Origin: DASZCR01 sp035942915
GTDB lineage: Bacteria > Acidobacteriota > Blastocatellia > Pyrinomonadales > Pyrinomonadaceae
Assembly (NCBI GenBank): GCA_035942915.1
Contig: DASZCR010000333.1
Coordinates: 1 to 16,523 of the forward strand
Reading direction: 5' to 3'
DNA length: 16,523 nt
Below are positions 1 to 6,446 of this stretch, one piece after another. The translations under genes and the position numbers were made by a program. The notes under the pieces were generated by a model. It ran no database searches and had not been told where the DNA came from. It worked only from the letters and a program-made list of their open reading frames with translations. The first letter of the stretch is position 1, and each line of letters begins with the position of its first letter.

Positions 1-432
1 GGTGTGCAACTCCCAGTCTGACTCTTCGGTCGAGATGAAGGTCGGGATTTTGACCGGCAGCCCCTTGCTGGCTTCGATGGCGGGCTTGGAAGTTTTGGCG
101 AGCGCCGAAAGCGGCGGCGTCAACAGGTTCGGGTGGCCGTCGGGGAAGACGCTGCCGAGCCACATGATTTCGAGGTCGTTACCCGAAACCCAGAGCGCGC
201 CCGCGTCGAGCACTTCCCGAATCTGGTCACCGTAGGCTGTGAGGTTGAGTTCTTCCCAAGGGCGTTGCAGCCAGAGTTCGTCGAAGTCGCGCCAGTGGAG
301 ACCGGAACTACGGTTCGAATAATCAACGCCGATAAGGGTTGCGCCCGGATAGGCAGCGCGCAGCGAGCGTGAGAGTCCAACGCCCGGCTGTGGATTCGTT
401 CCACAGTAAAGACCGCTGATGTAGATTTTCAT
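1..432 (-). CDS. ATP-grasp-like protein, N-terminal part (cut by window edge)
   Basis: An open frame of 144 codons runs on the minus strand from ATG at 432-430 to the left edge with no stop, so the C-terminus lies outside. The protein starts MKIYISGLYCGTNPQPGVGL and continues RSLRAAYPGATLIGVDYSN, a beta-strand, glycine turn and helix followed by a second strand ending in VD. This is how the Rossmann-like N-terminal domain of carbamoyl-phosphate-synthase-type ATP-grasp ligases looks. The later stretch around residues 60-100 (RPWEELNLTAYGDQIREVL, then GALWVSGNDLE) also reads as ordinary globular protein. The ATP-binding core is not in the window, so family and substrate remain inferred. No clear Shine-Dalgarno precedes the ATG. 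The gene diverges from the multicopper oxidase across a 714-bp gap. I chose this frame over others here because only it gives non-repetitive, domain-like sequence. Confidence 0.6.
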   Translation of the reverse strand, partial: MKIYISGLYCGTNPQPGVGLSRSLRAAYPGATLIGVDYSNRSSGLHWRDFDELWLQRPWEELNLTAYGDQIREVLDAGALWVSGNDLEIMWLGSVFPDGHPNLLTPPLSALAKTSKPAIEASKGLPVKIPTFISTEESDWELHT

Positions 433-526
433 AGTTTCGCTATTTCGGAGTAGAGGACGGAGACGACGGACACAGCAAGGCCGTCCTCCTCTGGCTCAGA
501 ATGTTCGTTGCGTGATACTGGGCGGT

Positions 527-556
527 ATTCTGCACCAGAAAAGACTTATTTGTAAA
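527..556 (-). promoter_or_regulatory. candidate promoter for the ATP-grasp-like gene
   Basis: Read on the minus strand, TTTACA (556-551) matches the -35 consensus at five of six bases. It is followed after 18 bp by CAGAAT (532-527), four of six to the -10 consensus. It lies in the AT-rich island about 100 bp upstream of the gene start. Immediately upstream is the dyad TTAACT-AC-AGTTAA (557-570). This is pattern matching only, and promoter consensus in this organism is unknown. Confidence 0.25.
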
Positions 557-570
557 TTAACTACAGTTAA
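557..570. promoter_or_regulatory. AT-rich dyad, possible operator
   Basis: TTAACT and AGTTAA form 6-bp inverted arms around a 2-bp centre, in the most AT-rich stretch of the window and between candidate promoters facing opposite ways. The shape suits a small dimeric regulator. No regulator gene is visible in the window. Confidence 0.25.
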
Positions 571-660
571 GTGCTTAAAAATAAAAATAGCAGTTGACAA
601 AATCGGCCGTCTGTACGTTGACGCACAGATGCTTCGGAGGAGTCGCCTCTCAAAAGCGGC

Positions 661-676
661 CAAGAAAATTTTCTTG
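661..676. promoter_or_regulatory. 16-bp perfect palindrome, possible operator
   Basis: CAAGAAAATTTTCTTG is a perfect 16-bp palindrome. Its right end overlaps the TTG of a -35-like TTGACG (674-679) on the oxidase strand, so a protein bound here would be placed to block or aid polymerase. Too short a loop exists for an RNA hairpin, so a DNA-level site is the more natural reading. Confidence 0.35.
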
Positions 677-703
677 ACGGGTGAGTTTGAACGGGAGTAG
701 ATT
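674..703 (+). promoter_or_regulatory. candidate promoter for the oxidase operon
   Basis: TTGACG (674-679, five of six to consensus) is followed after 18 bp by TAGATT (698-703, four of six). If used, the mRNA would carry a leader of about 435 nt before the oxidase ATG, covering all hairpins between 753 and 1083. A second TTGACA at 594-599 has no good -10 at normal spacing. Confidence 0.25.
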
Positions 704-838
704 GCGCGCATCCCCTGATTTGCGTCTCCACTCCCCGTACTGCCAAACCGTTCTCAGGTCGAATTCTCGCGCTTCCTGAGCATAGGGACGATATCGGTTC
801 AAGCGTTCCAGCGCACGCCTGTCGAGATTGCTGCCCTA

Positions 839-881
839 ACGGAAAACACGCCGTCCTCGCGTCCGGGCGTGGCTTTCCCGT
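839..881 (+). other. leader hairpin
   Basis: ACGGAAA (839-845) pairs with TTTCCCGT (874-881) with one bulged C, and inside it CACGCC (847-852) pairs with GGCGTG (866-871). No T-run follows, so it is not a classical terminator. It would lie within the long leader of the oxidase mRNA. Confidence 0.35.
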
Positions 882-974
882 CGATGAATGAAGATGAATG
901 ACGTCGCAGCCAGAACCCCGACGCCCTCTGTAATCTTCGACCTTACCAACGTTCAAGGGGAACATTCTTAATCT

Positions 975-1083
975 CGGCATCCGCGAGGCAGCCCCGCAAG
1001 GATGGTGCTGCCTCCTGTTGAGAGCCGGATGCCGGACGCCGCGTGAGTTGGCCGCCGCGACCTAGAGGCGGAGCGTAAAGCTC
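975..1083 (+). promoter_or_regulatory. structured 5' leader of the oxidase gene, riboswitch-like candidate
   Basis: A closing stem CGGCATCCG (975-983)/CGGATGCCG (1026-1034) of 9 bp encloses an inner 8-bp stem GAGGCAGC (985-992)/GCTGCCTC (1007-1014). A 14-nt apical loop and an 11-nt one-sided internal loop (1015-1025) complete it. Two more small stems follow: CCGCC/GGCGG (1052-1071) and GAGC-GTAAA-GCTC (1071-1083). CCTCCT (1011-1016) overlaps the inner stem's 3' strand and is exactly complementary to AGGAGG (1134-1139) in the Shine-Dalgarno, so the two pairings exclude each other. I could not match it to cobalamin, TPP, SAM, c-di-GMP-I, fluoride or guanidine riboswitch consensus as I remember them. 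Confidence 0.45.
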
Positions 1084-1132
1084 GACGCCCCGCTACGCGT
1101 CTGTCTGCTCAACGGTTCACTCAAGCCTTAGT

Positions 1133-1140
1133 AAGGAGGA
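1133..1140 (+). promoter_or_regulatory. strong ribosome binding site of the oxidase gene
   Basis: AAGGAGGA ends 6 nt before ATG 1147. It fixes the start codon and is the segment that the upstream CCTCCT could mask. Confidence 0.8.
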
Positions 1141-1146
1141 AGCGAA

Positions 1147-4100
1147 ATGCGTTGCAGACCCTCGTCTGTACTATCTCGCACCCTGTTACTCGCAGGGAGC
1201 GTCCTCGCACTGGCGATGAACGCGACGGCCAACGCCGACGGCGCAGGCAGACATCGCACGATGTCGCCCGACCCGTTCACCACCGTCGCCATCAAAGCGG
1301 ACGCGACGGCCTTGCCGCCCGAACCCGTCCAGACGCCGACACCGACGCCGACGCCGACGCCTGCGCCTGCGCCCGCCTGCGCGCGCACCGTCAAGGCCAA
1401 CGTCGTCGCCATCAATCAAGTCATCACCTACAACCGCTTCGGCTCGATGGATCCGAGCGGTATGATTTTCGCGCTGCGCCGCGACGTGACCAGCAACACC
1501 TCCGGGCCGAACGCTCTGAGCGGCACGGAGCCGACCGGCACGGGCATCACGCCCGCCTCCGAGAGCACCACCTTCTCGTCCACTACGTCGCCGACCATGA
1601 GCCAGACGACAGAGCCGACGGCCGCAGCTTCAACCACCGAACCCGCGCCCGAAGAGTCGGCCATCGCGCCCGCACCCGGCGCGGAGACGCAGGCCACCGG
1701 CCCCGGCTCCGGCGGCGGCGACCTCAGCCCCGGCAACGCGCGCCTGCGCCCCAATAAGCGCCCGCGTCCCATCGTCCTCAGAGTCAACGAAGGAGACTGT
1801 CTCGAAGTCACCTTCACCAATCTGATTAACCCGAACGAGAACGACCGTCCGGCGACGCCGACCGCTTCGTTCCACATCAACGGTCTCGACTACCTCGGCA
1901 CGATTCAATCCGACGGCGCTTTCGTCGGCAAGAACCCTTCGAGTCTGGCCGCGCCCGGTCAGACGCGCATCTACAAGTGGTATGCGGCCAAGCAGGGGCA
2001 GTACTTCGCCTTCTCGCAGGGCGCGACTTCGGGCGGCGAGGGCGACGGCGGTCAGGTCGTTCACGGCCTCTTCGGAGCCGTCATCGTCGAACCGCGCAAC
2101 TCCGTCTGGTATCGCTCGCAGGTGACGGCCAGAGAGATGCAGACGGCGACGAAGAAGCGTCCGAACGGGAGACCGTTGACGACGGCGCAGGGACACCCCG
2201 TTATCGACTTCGACGCGCGCGACCCGAATCGCAACAACGCGCCCGTCCTCGCCATCCTCGACCCGGCGACCAACGAAATCGTTCACAGCGACGTGAACGC
2301 TATCGTGACCACCAAAGACCCTTCGGGGCGTCTCTCCGAAGACTGCACGAAAGCGCCGCCTTCAGGCACGTGCGGGCAGCCCTTCCGCGAATTCGTCGTG
2401 ATGTTCCACGACGAAGTTGAAGACGACGCGCCAGCCTTCTCCGAACTGCTCTTCGAGCCATTCGAGAGCATCAAGGACGGCTTCGGCGTCAACTACGGCG
2501 TGGCCGGTTTCGGCTCGATACTCTTCGCGCAGCGCAAGAAGGTCGGCCCGGCCAAGAACTGCGTCGAGTGCAACTACGAGGAGTTCTTCCTCGACTCTTG
2601 GCCGAACGGCGACCCGGCGACCATCATCCAGCGCAGTTCCGTCTCCGGCAGCGAACCGACCGTGCCGTTCCCGGACGACCCGTCGAACGTGCATCACTCT
2701 TACTTGAACGACCCCGTCAGGATGCGCAACATCCACGCCGGGCCGAAGGAGACGCACGTCTTCCACCTGCACGCGCATCAGTGGTTGCAAAGCCCGCGCG
2801 ACGAAAACTCCACCTACCTCGACGCGCAGACGGTTGCGCCCGGCGCGTCCTTCACCTACGAAATCAACTTCGGCGGCTCAGGCAATCGCGTCCTGACGGC
2901 CGGCGACTCCATCTTCCACTGCCACCTCTACCCGCACTTCGCGCAGGGGATGTGGGAACTGTGGAGAGTGCATGACGTGTTCGAGGCCGGGACGCCCGAC
3001 CGCAATCTGCCCGACGGCGAAATCTCTGCGGGCATCCCGCAACCGGCCCTCGTGCCGATTCCGAATCTCTTCTACCGCGAACGGACGACGCAGGGGCAGA
3101 CCGTCAACAAGGCGCGCGCAGGTCTTCCGCCGATGCCGCGCCCGGACTTCAAGGGCTATCCCTTCTACATCCCGGCGCGCCCCGGGCATCGCCCGCCGCA
3201 GCCGCCGCTCGCGCTTGAGCAGAACGGCGGTCTGCCGCGTCACAGGATAGAGAACGGCGTCGCGCTGCACGGCGAAGAGGCCGTCCCGCCGGAGCGTCGC
3301 GCCGACCCTGTCGCCGCGCGCGTCCACAACCTCGCACAAGAAGGCTATAAGCCATGGACGTTCTTCTTCGCGCACAAACTGGTCAAGGCGCAGATGACCT
3401 TCCTGCCCGACGCGGGCACGCCCGAAGAGAATCGCGCGATGACCTTCCACGCCGGCAACGACGCGACCAACGGCGCGAGCACGCCGTTTAGAACCGAGTA
3501 CGACTGGCTCGGACGAGCCTATCCGTCGTTTGCGCCCGACGGCTCGCCCGCCGTCTTCGTCGTCAACGGGCGGCCGCAACAACCCGGCGCGCCTTTCGCA
3601 GACCCCTGCCCGGACACTTTCACCGACAGCAACAACGTCACGCGCCCGACCTTCTTCCGCCGCTACCGCGCGGCGTGGATACAACTCGACCTCGAAGTCA
3701 ACAAGGCGCGCTGGCACGACCGACAGGGGCGCATCACCGTGCTCGAAGAGGACGTTGCGCCGACGCGCGCAGGGCTTCGTCCGACCGAGCCTTTCTTCTT
3801 CCGCTCGAACACGGGCGACTGTGTTGACTACCGTGTGACGAACCTCATTCCGGCCGCGCTGAACCTCGACGACTTTCAGCTTTATCAAGGCACGGACATC
3901 ATCGGCCAGCACATCCACCTCGTACAGTTCGACGTGACGGCCTCCGACGGCGCGGCCAACGGCTGGAACTACGAATCGGGCGCGTTCTCGCCTGAGACGG
4001 TGCGCGAACGCATCGAGGCCAACAACGCGCACCAGCGCGCCACCGGCGGCAGCATCATTCTCACGCCGCAGGCCAACCCGGCCTTCGGCCCCGGCACGAA

Positions 4101-6354
4101 TCAGGAGTTCCTTGGCGCGCAGACGCTCATCGAACGCTGGTGGACAGACCCGGTCGTCAACAACCAGAACCGCGACCGCACCAAACGCACCACCTTCACG
4201 CACGACCACTTCAGCCCCAGCGGCCACCAGCATCACGGCCTCTACGGCGCGCTCGTCGTCGAGCAGACCGACTCGGTCTGGACGACGCAGGAAGGCGTCC
4301 CGATGAATACGCGCCCGGACGGCGGCCCGACCTCTTACGCCGCGCGCATCATCTCCGGGCCGAACGGCGCAGACAGCTTCCGCGAGTTCAACCTCGCGCT
4401 CGCCGACTTCGCCATTCTCTACACGCAGAACCTCGTGCCCGTGAACCCGCCAAACAGGGAGGAGAAAGACTTGCCGATTGCTATCGGCAACCCCGAACTG
4501 TTCGACCCGACGCAGGTGCCGAAACCGGAGGCCATCTCTTCGGCCGACCCCGGCACACAACTCATCAACTATCGCAACGAGCCGATACCGCATCGCATCG
4601 GTATGCCCGACCCGAACTATCCGGGCGGCACCGTCCCGCGCTTCGTGCAACGGCCGGGGCCTGCCGGTGACATGGCCTTCGTCTTCAGTTCGGCCATTCA
4701 CGGCGACCCGGCCACGCCCATCCTCGGCGCTTATCCGGGCGACCGCGTACAGGTCAAGCTGATACAGGGCGCGCAGGAGGAGCAGCACGTCTTCAACGTT
4801 CACGGACAGAAGTGGCTCTTCGAGCCGGGGACGCCGAACGACCCGACGATGGTGAACAATTCCGGCTTCACCAACTCGCAGCACGTCGGCATCGCCGAGC
4901 ACTTCGAGTTCGAGCTTAACGAGCGCGTCAATCTCTCGACCGGCACGAAGGACTATCTCTACTCGTCGGCCGCAACCGACAACCTGTGGGATGGACAGTG
5001 GGGCTTGCTGCGTAGCTTCTCCGTGCAGCAGACGGCCATCCAGCCCTTGCCTAACAACCTCTCGCTCGGCGCAGGGCTGCCCGTCAATCCTTTGAGCAGC
5101 GGTCTCTGTCCGGTCGGCGCGGGCGCGCCGCCCATCAAGACCTTCGCCGTGCAGGCCGTCCTCGCCACGACGCTCGACCCGCGCGGCATCGTCTACAGCG
5201 AACGCTTCGGCCACAAAGACCCGGCCGGTATCGTCTTCGTCGAGACGAAAGACATCCCGGCCATTCAGGCCGGAACGAAGAAACTCGAACCGCTCGTGCT
5301 GCGCGTCAACGCGGGCGACTGCGTCGAGGTGACGCTGACCAACTCGCTCCCGGCCGTCGTTCCCGAATACGACAGTTGGAACATGATGCCGCCCATCCAA
5401 CCGGGCTTTAACTTCAATCAGGTGCGTACGTCGAACCGCGTCTCGATGCACCCGCAACTGTTGACCTACGACGTGGGCAACTCCGACGGCGCGACCATCG
5501 GCTTGAACCCAGACCAGACGGTCGGCCCCGGCGAGTCGCGCGTCTACGCGTGGTACGCCGGAAGCCTTCAGACCGGAACCGTGCCGGGCAACTCCGTGCT
5601 CACGCCGGTCGAGTACGGCGTCACACACCTGAGAGACTACGGCGATGTCATCAAGCACGCCTCGCATGGTCTCATCGGCACGTTGATTGTCGAGCCTATC
5701 AACTCGACCTTCACGACCGACGCCGGCACGAACGCCTCGGCCACCGTCTTCGGCGCAAGCGGTCAGGTGCTCTTCCGCGAGCACGTCCTGCTCTATCAAC
5801 ATGACGTGACGATGCAGGACGAGTTGGGCGAGCCGATGGAGAACTTCATCGGCGAAGACGACCCGGAAGACACCGGGCAGAAAGCCTTCAACTACAAACA
5901 CGAACCGCTCTGGGCGCGTCTCGACCTGCCGCCCGACGTTGACCTCGACACGCTCAACCGGCAGGACTTCACCAACACGCTCAGTTCGACCGCGCCGAAT
6001 CCCGGCTGCGGCGGCCCGTGCGGCGACCCCGAAACTCCGGTCTTTACGACGAAGGTCGGGACGCCGACACGCTTCCGCGTCGTCGATGTGGCCGGGCATC
6101 CGCGCCAGCACGGCTTCACGCTCTTCGGTCACAACTGGGAGTATGAACCTTGGACGGCCAACTCGACCGTGCTCGGCTCAAACCCGTTCACCTTCGTCGT
6201 CGGCTCGCAGAGCGCCTTCGGCCCGACGCGTCACTTCAACATCCTGACGCAGGCGGGCGGCATTCAACGCGTCCCCGGCGATTACCTCTACCGGACACAG
6301 GAGAGCTTCCAGTTCACCAGCGGACTCTGGGGACTCTTCCGCGTGATACCGTAA
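1147..6354 (+). CDS. exported six-domain multicopper oxidase (MofA/ceruloplasmin-like plan)
   Basis: This 1735-residue protein has a Sec signal (residues 1-30, likely cut after ANA), a Pro-Thr linker (about 56-77) and three cupredoxin pairs: D1 about 78-330, D2 331-620, D3 836-1045, D4 1060-1290, D5 1328-1530, D6 1535-1735. D1, D3 and D5 share an RxNxGDC-type strand (NEGDC, NTGDC, NAGDC). D2 carries HVFHLHAH (537-544) and HCHLYPHFAQGM (591-602), giving type 1 copper ligands Cys592, His597, Met602 and probably His537. D3 carries HIH (922-924) and HDH (1019-1021). These eight His (540, 542, 591, 593, 922, 924, 1019, 1021) can build the trinuclear centre. D1, D4, D5 and D6 lack a full set. A Ser/Thr/Pro/Glu-rich insert of about 85 residues interrupts D1 (about 116-205). 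Large MCOs of this size include proposed Mn(II) oxidases. The real substrate (Mn, Fe, Cu, phenols) is undetermined. Confidence 0.9.
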   Translation: MRCRPSSVLSRTLLLAGSVLALAMNATANADGAGRHRTMSPDPFTTVAIKADATALPPEPVQTPTPTPTPTPAPAPACARTVKANVVAINQVITYNRFGSMDPSGMIFALRRDVTSNTSGPNALSGTEPTGTGITPASESTTFSSTTSPTMSQTTEPTAAASTTEPAPEESAIAPAPGAETQATGPGSGGGDLSPGNARLRPNKRPRPIVLRVNEGDCLEVTFTNLINPNENDRPATPTASFHINGLDYLGTIQSDGAFVGKNPSSLAAPGQTRIYKWYAAKQGQYFAFSQGATSGGEGDGGQVVHGLFGAVIVEPRNSVWYRSQVTAREMQTATKKRPNGRPLTTAQGHPVIDFDARDPNRNNAPVLAILDPATNEIVHSDVNAIVTTKDPSGRLSEDCTKAPPSGTCGQPFREFVVMFHDEVEDDAPAFSELLFEPFESIKDGFGVNYGVAGFGSILFAQRKKVGPAKNCVECNYEEFFLDSWPNGDPATIIQRSSVSGSEPTVPFPDDPSNVHHSYLNDPVRMRNIHAGPKETHVFHLHAHQWLQSPRDENSTYLDAQTVAPGASFTYEINFGGSGNRVLTAGDSIFHCHLYPHFAQGMWELWRVHDVFEAGTPDRNLPDGEISAGIPQPALVPIPNLFYRERTTQGQTVNKARAGLPPMPRPDFKGYPFYIPARPGHRPPQPPLALEQNGGLPRHRIENGVALHGEEAVPPERRADPVAARVHNLAQEGYKPWTFFFAHKLVKAQMTFLPDAGTPEENRAMTFHAGNDATNGASTPFRTEYDWLGRAYPSFAPDGSPAVFVVNGRPQQPGAPFADPCPDTFTDSNNVTRPTFFRRYRAAWIQLDLEVNKARWHDRQGRITVLEEDVAPTRAGLRPTEPFFFRSNTGDCVDYRVTNLIPAALNLDDFQLYQGTDIIGQHIHLVQFDVTASDGAANGWNYESGAFSPETVRERIEANNAHQRATGGSIILTPQANPAFGPGTNQEFLGAQTLIERWWTDPVVNNQNRDRTKRTTFTHDHFSPSGHQHHGLYGALVVEQTDSVWTTQEGVPMNTRPDGGPTSYAARIISGPNGADSFREFNLALADFAILYTQNLVPVNPPNREEKDLPIAIGNPELFDPTQVPKPEAISSADPGTQLINYRNEPIPHRIGMPDPNYPGGTVPRFVQRPGPAGDMAFVFSSAIHGDPATPILGAYPGDRVQVKLIQGAQEEQHVFNVHGQKWLFEPGTPNDPTMVNNSGFTNSQHVGIAEHFEFELNERVNLSTGTKDYLYSSAATDNLWDGQWGLLRSFSVQQTAIQPLPNNLSLGAGLPVNPLSSGLCPVGAGAPPIKTFAVQAVLATTLDPRGIVYSERFGHKDPAGIVFVETKDIPAIQAGTKKLEPLVLRVNAGDCVEVTLTNSLPAVVPEYDSWNMMPPIQPGFNFNQVRTSNRVSMHPQLLTYDVGNSDGATIGLNPDQTVGPGESRVYAWYAGSLQTGTVPGNSVLTPVEYGVTHLRDYGDVIKHASHGLIGTLIVEPINSTFTTDAGTNASATVFGASGQVLFREHVLLYQHDVTMQDELGEPMENFIGEDDPEDTGQKAFNYKHEPLWARLDLPPDVDLDTLNRQDFTNTLSSTAPNPGCGGPCGDPETPVFTTKVGTPTRFRVVDVAGHPRQHGFTLFGHNWEYEPWTANSTVLGSNPFTFVVGSQSAFGPTRHFNILTQAGGIQRVPGDYLYRTQESFQFTSGLWGLFRVIP

Positions 6355-6369
6355 CCGACAATCACAGAC

Positions 6370-6407
6370 AGACCGGACGAGTGCTCACATACGCACTCGT
6401 CCGGTCT
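6370..6407 (+). terminator. 15-bp perfect hairpin between oxidase and propeller genes
   Basis: AGACCGGACGAGTGC (6370-6384) pairs perfectly with GCACTCGTCCGGTCT (6393-6407) around an 8-nt loop, starting 16 nt after the oxidase stop. No T-run follows, so it may attenuate, protect the 3' end of the upstream message, or separate expression of the two genes rather than end transcription fully. Confidence 0.6.
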
Positions 6408-6446
6408 CATCCACCCAACCCTTCGACGACGACCAACACAAAAGAG

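Larger units (their letters stand above)
433..1146. other. long divergent intergenic region, no convincing gene
   Basis: This gap separates the minus-strand ATP-grasp-like gene from the plus-strand oxidase gene. Open frames inside it (for example minus 567-980 and plus 512-700) have unnatural composition and no recognisable domain. It holds a GAGGACGG/CCGTCCTC hairpin (453-488), an AT-rich island (about a quarter G+C at 541-600), two dyads, candidate promoters, a CTCAGG/CCTGAG inverted repeat (753-780), a hairpin at 839-881, a 10-bp near-perfect tandem duplication GATGAATGA(A/C) at 883-902, and the structured leader at 975-1083. The density of dyads suggests regulation of both flanking genes. 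Confidence 0.7.

Noticed and set aside
567..980. 137-codon minus-strand frame upstream of the oxidase
   Set aside because: Cys/Arg/Ser-rich with no recognisable fold, and it spans hairpins and AT-rich control DNA.
975..1083. Assignment of the leader to a known riboswitch class
   Set aside because: No conserved core of cobalamin, TPP, SAM, c-di-GMP-I, fluoride or guanidine classes could be recognised by eye, so it is left unassigned.
1340..1375. Repeat of CCGACG-type units, considered as a DNA repeat element
   Set aside because: It simply encodes the Pro-Thr linker after the oxidase signal peptide.
2878..6132. 1084-codon open frame antisense to the oxidase gene
   Set aside because: It is Arg/Val/Glu/Asp-rich with no domain logic, as expected opposite a G+C-rich gene; the sense frame has clear cupredoxin motifs.
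6150..6446. Upstream extension of the propeller frame into the oxidase gene
   Set aside because: The sequence lacks protein character, overlaps the oxidase and would bury the signal peptide that begins at ATG 6447.
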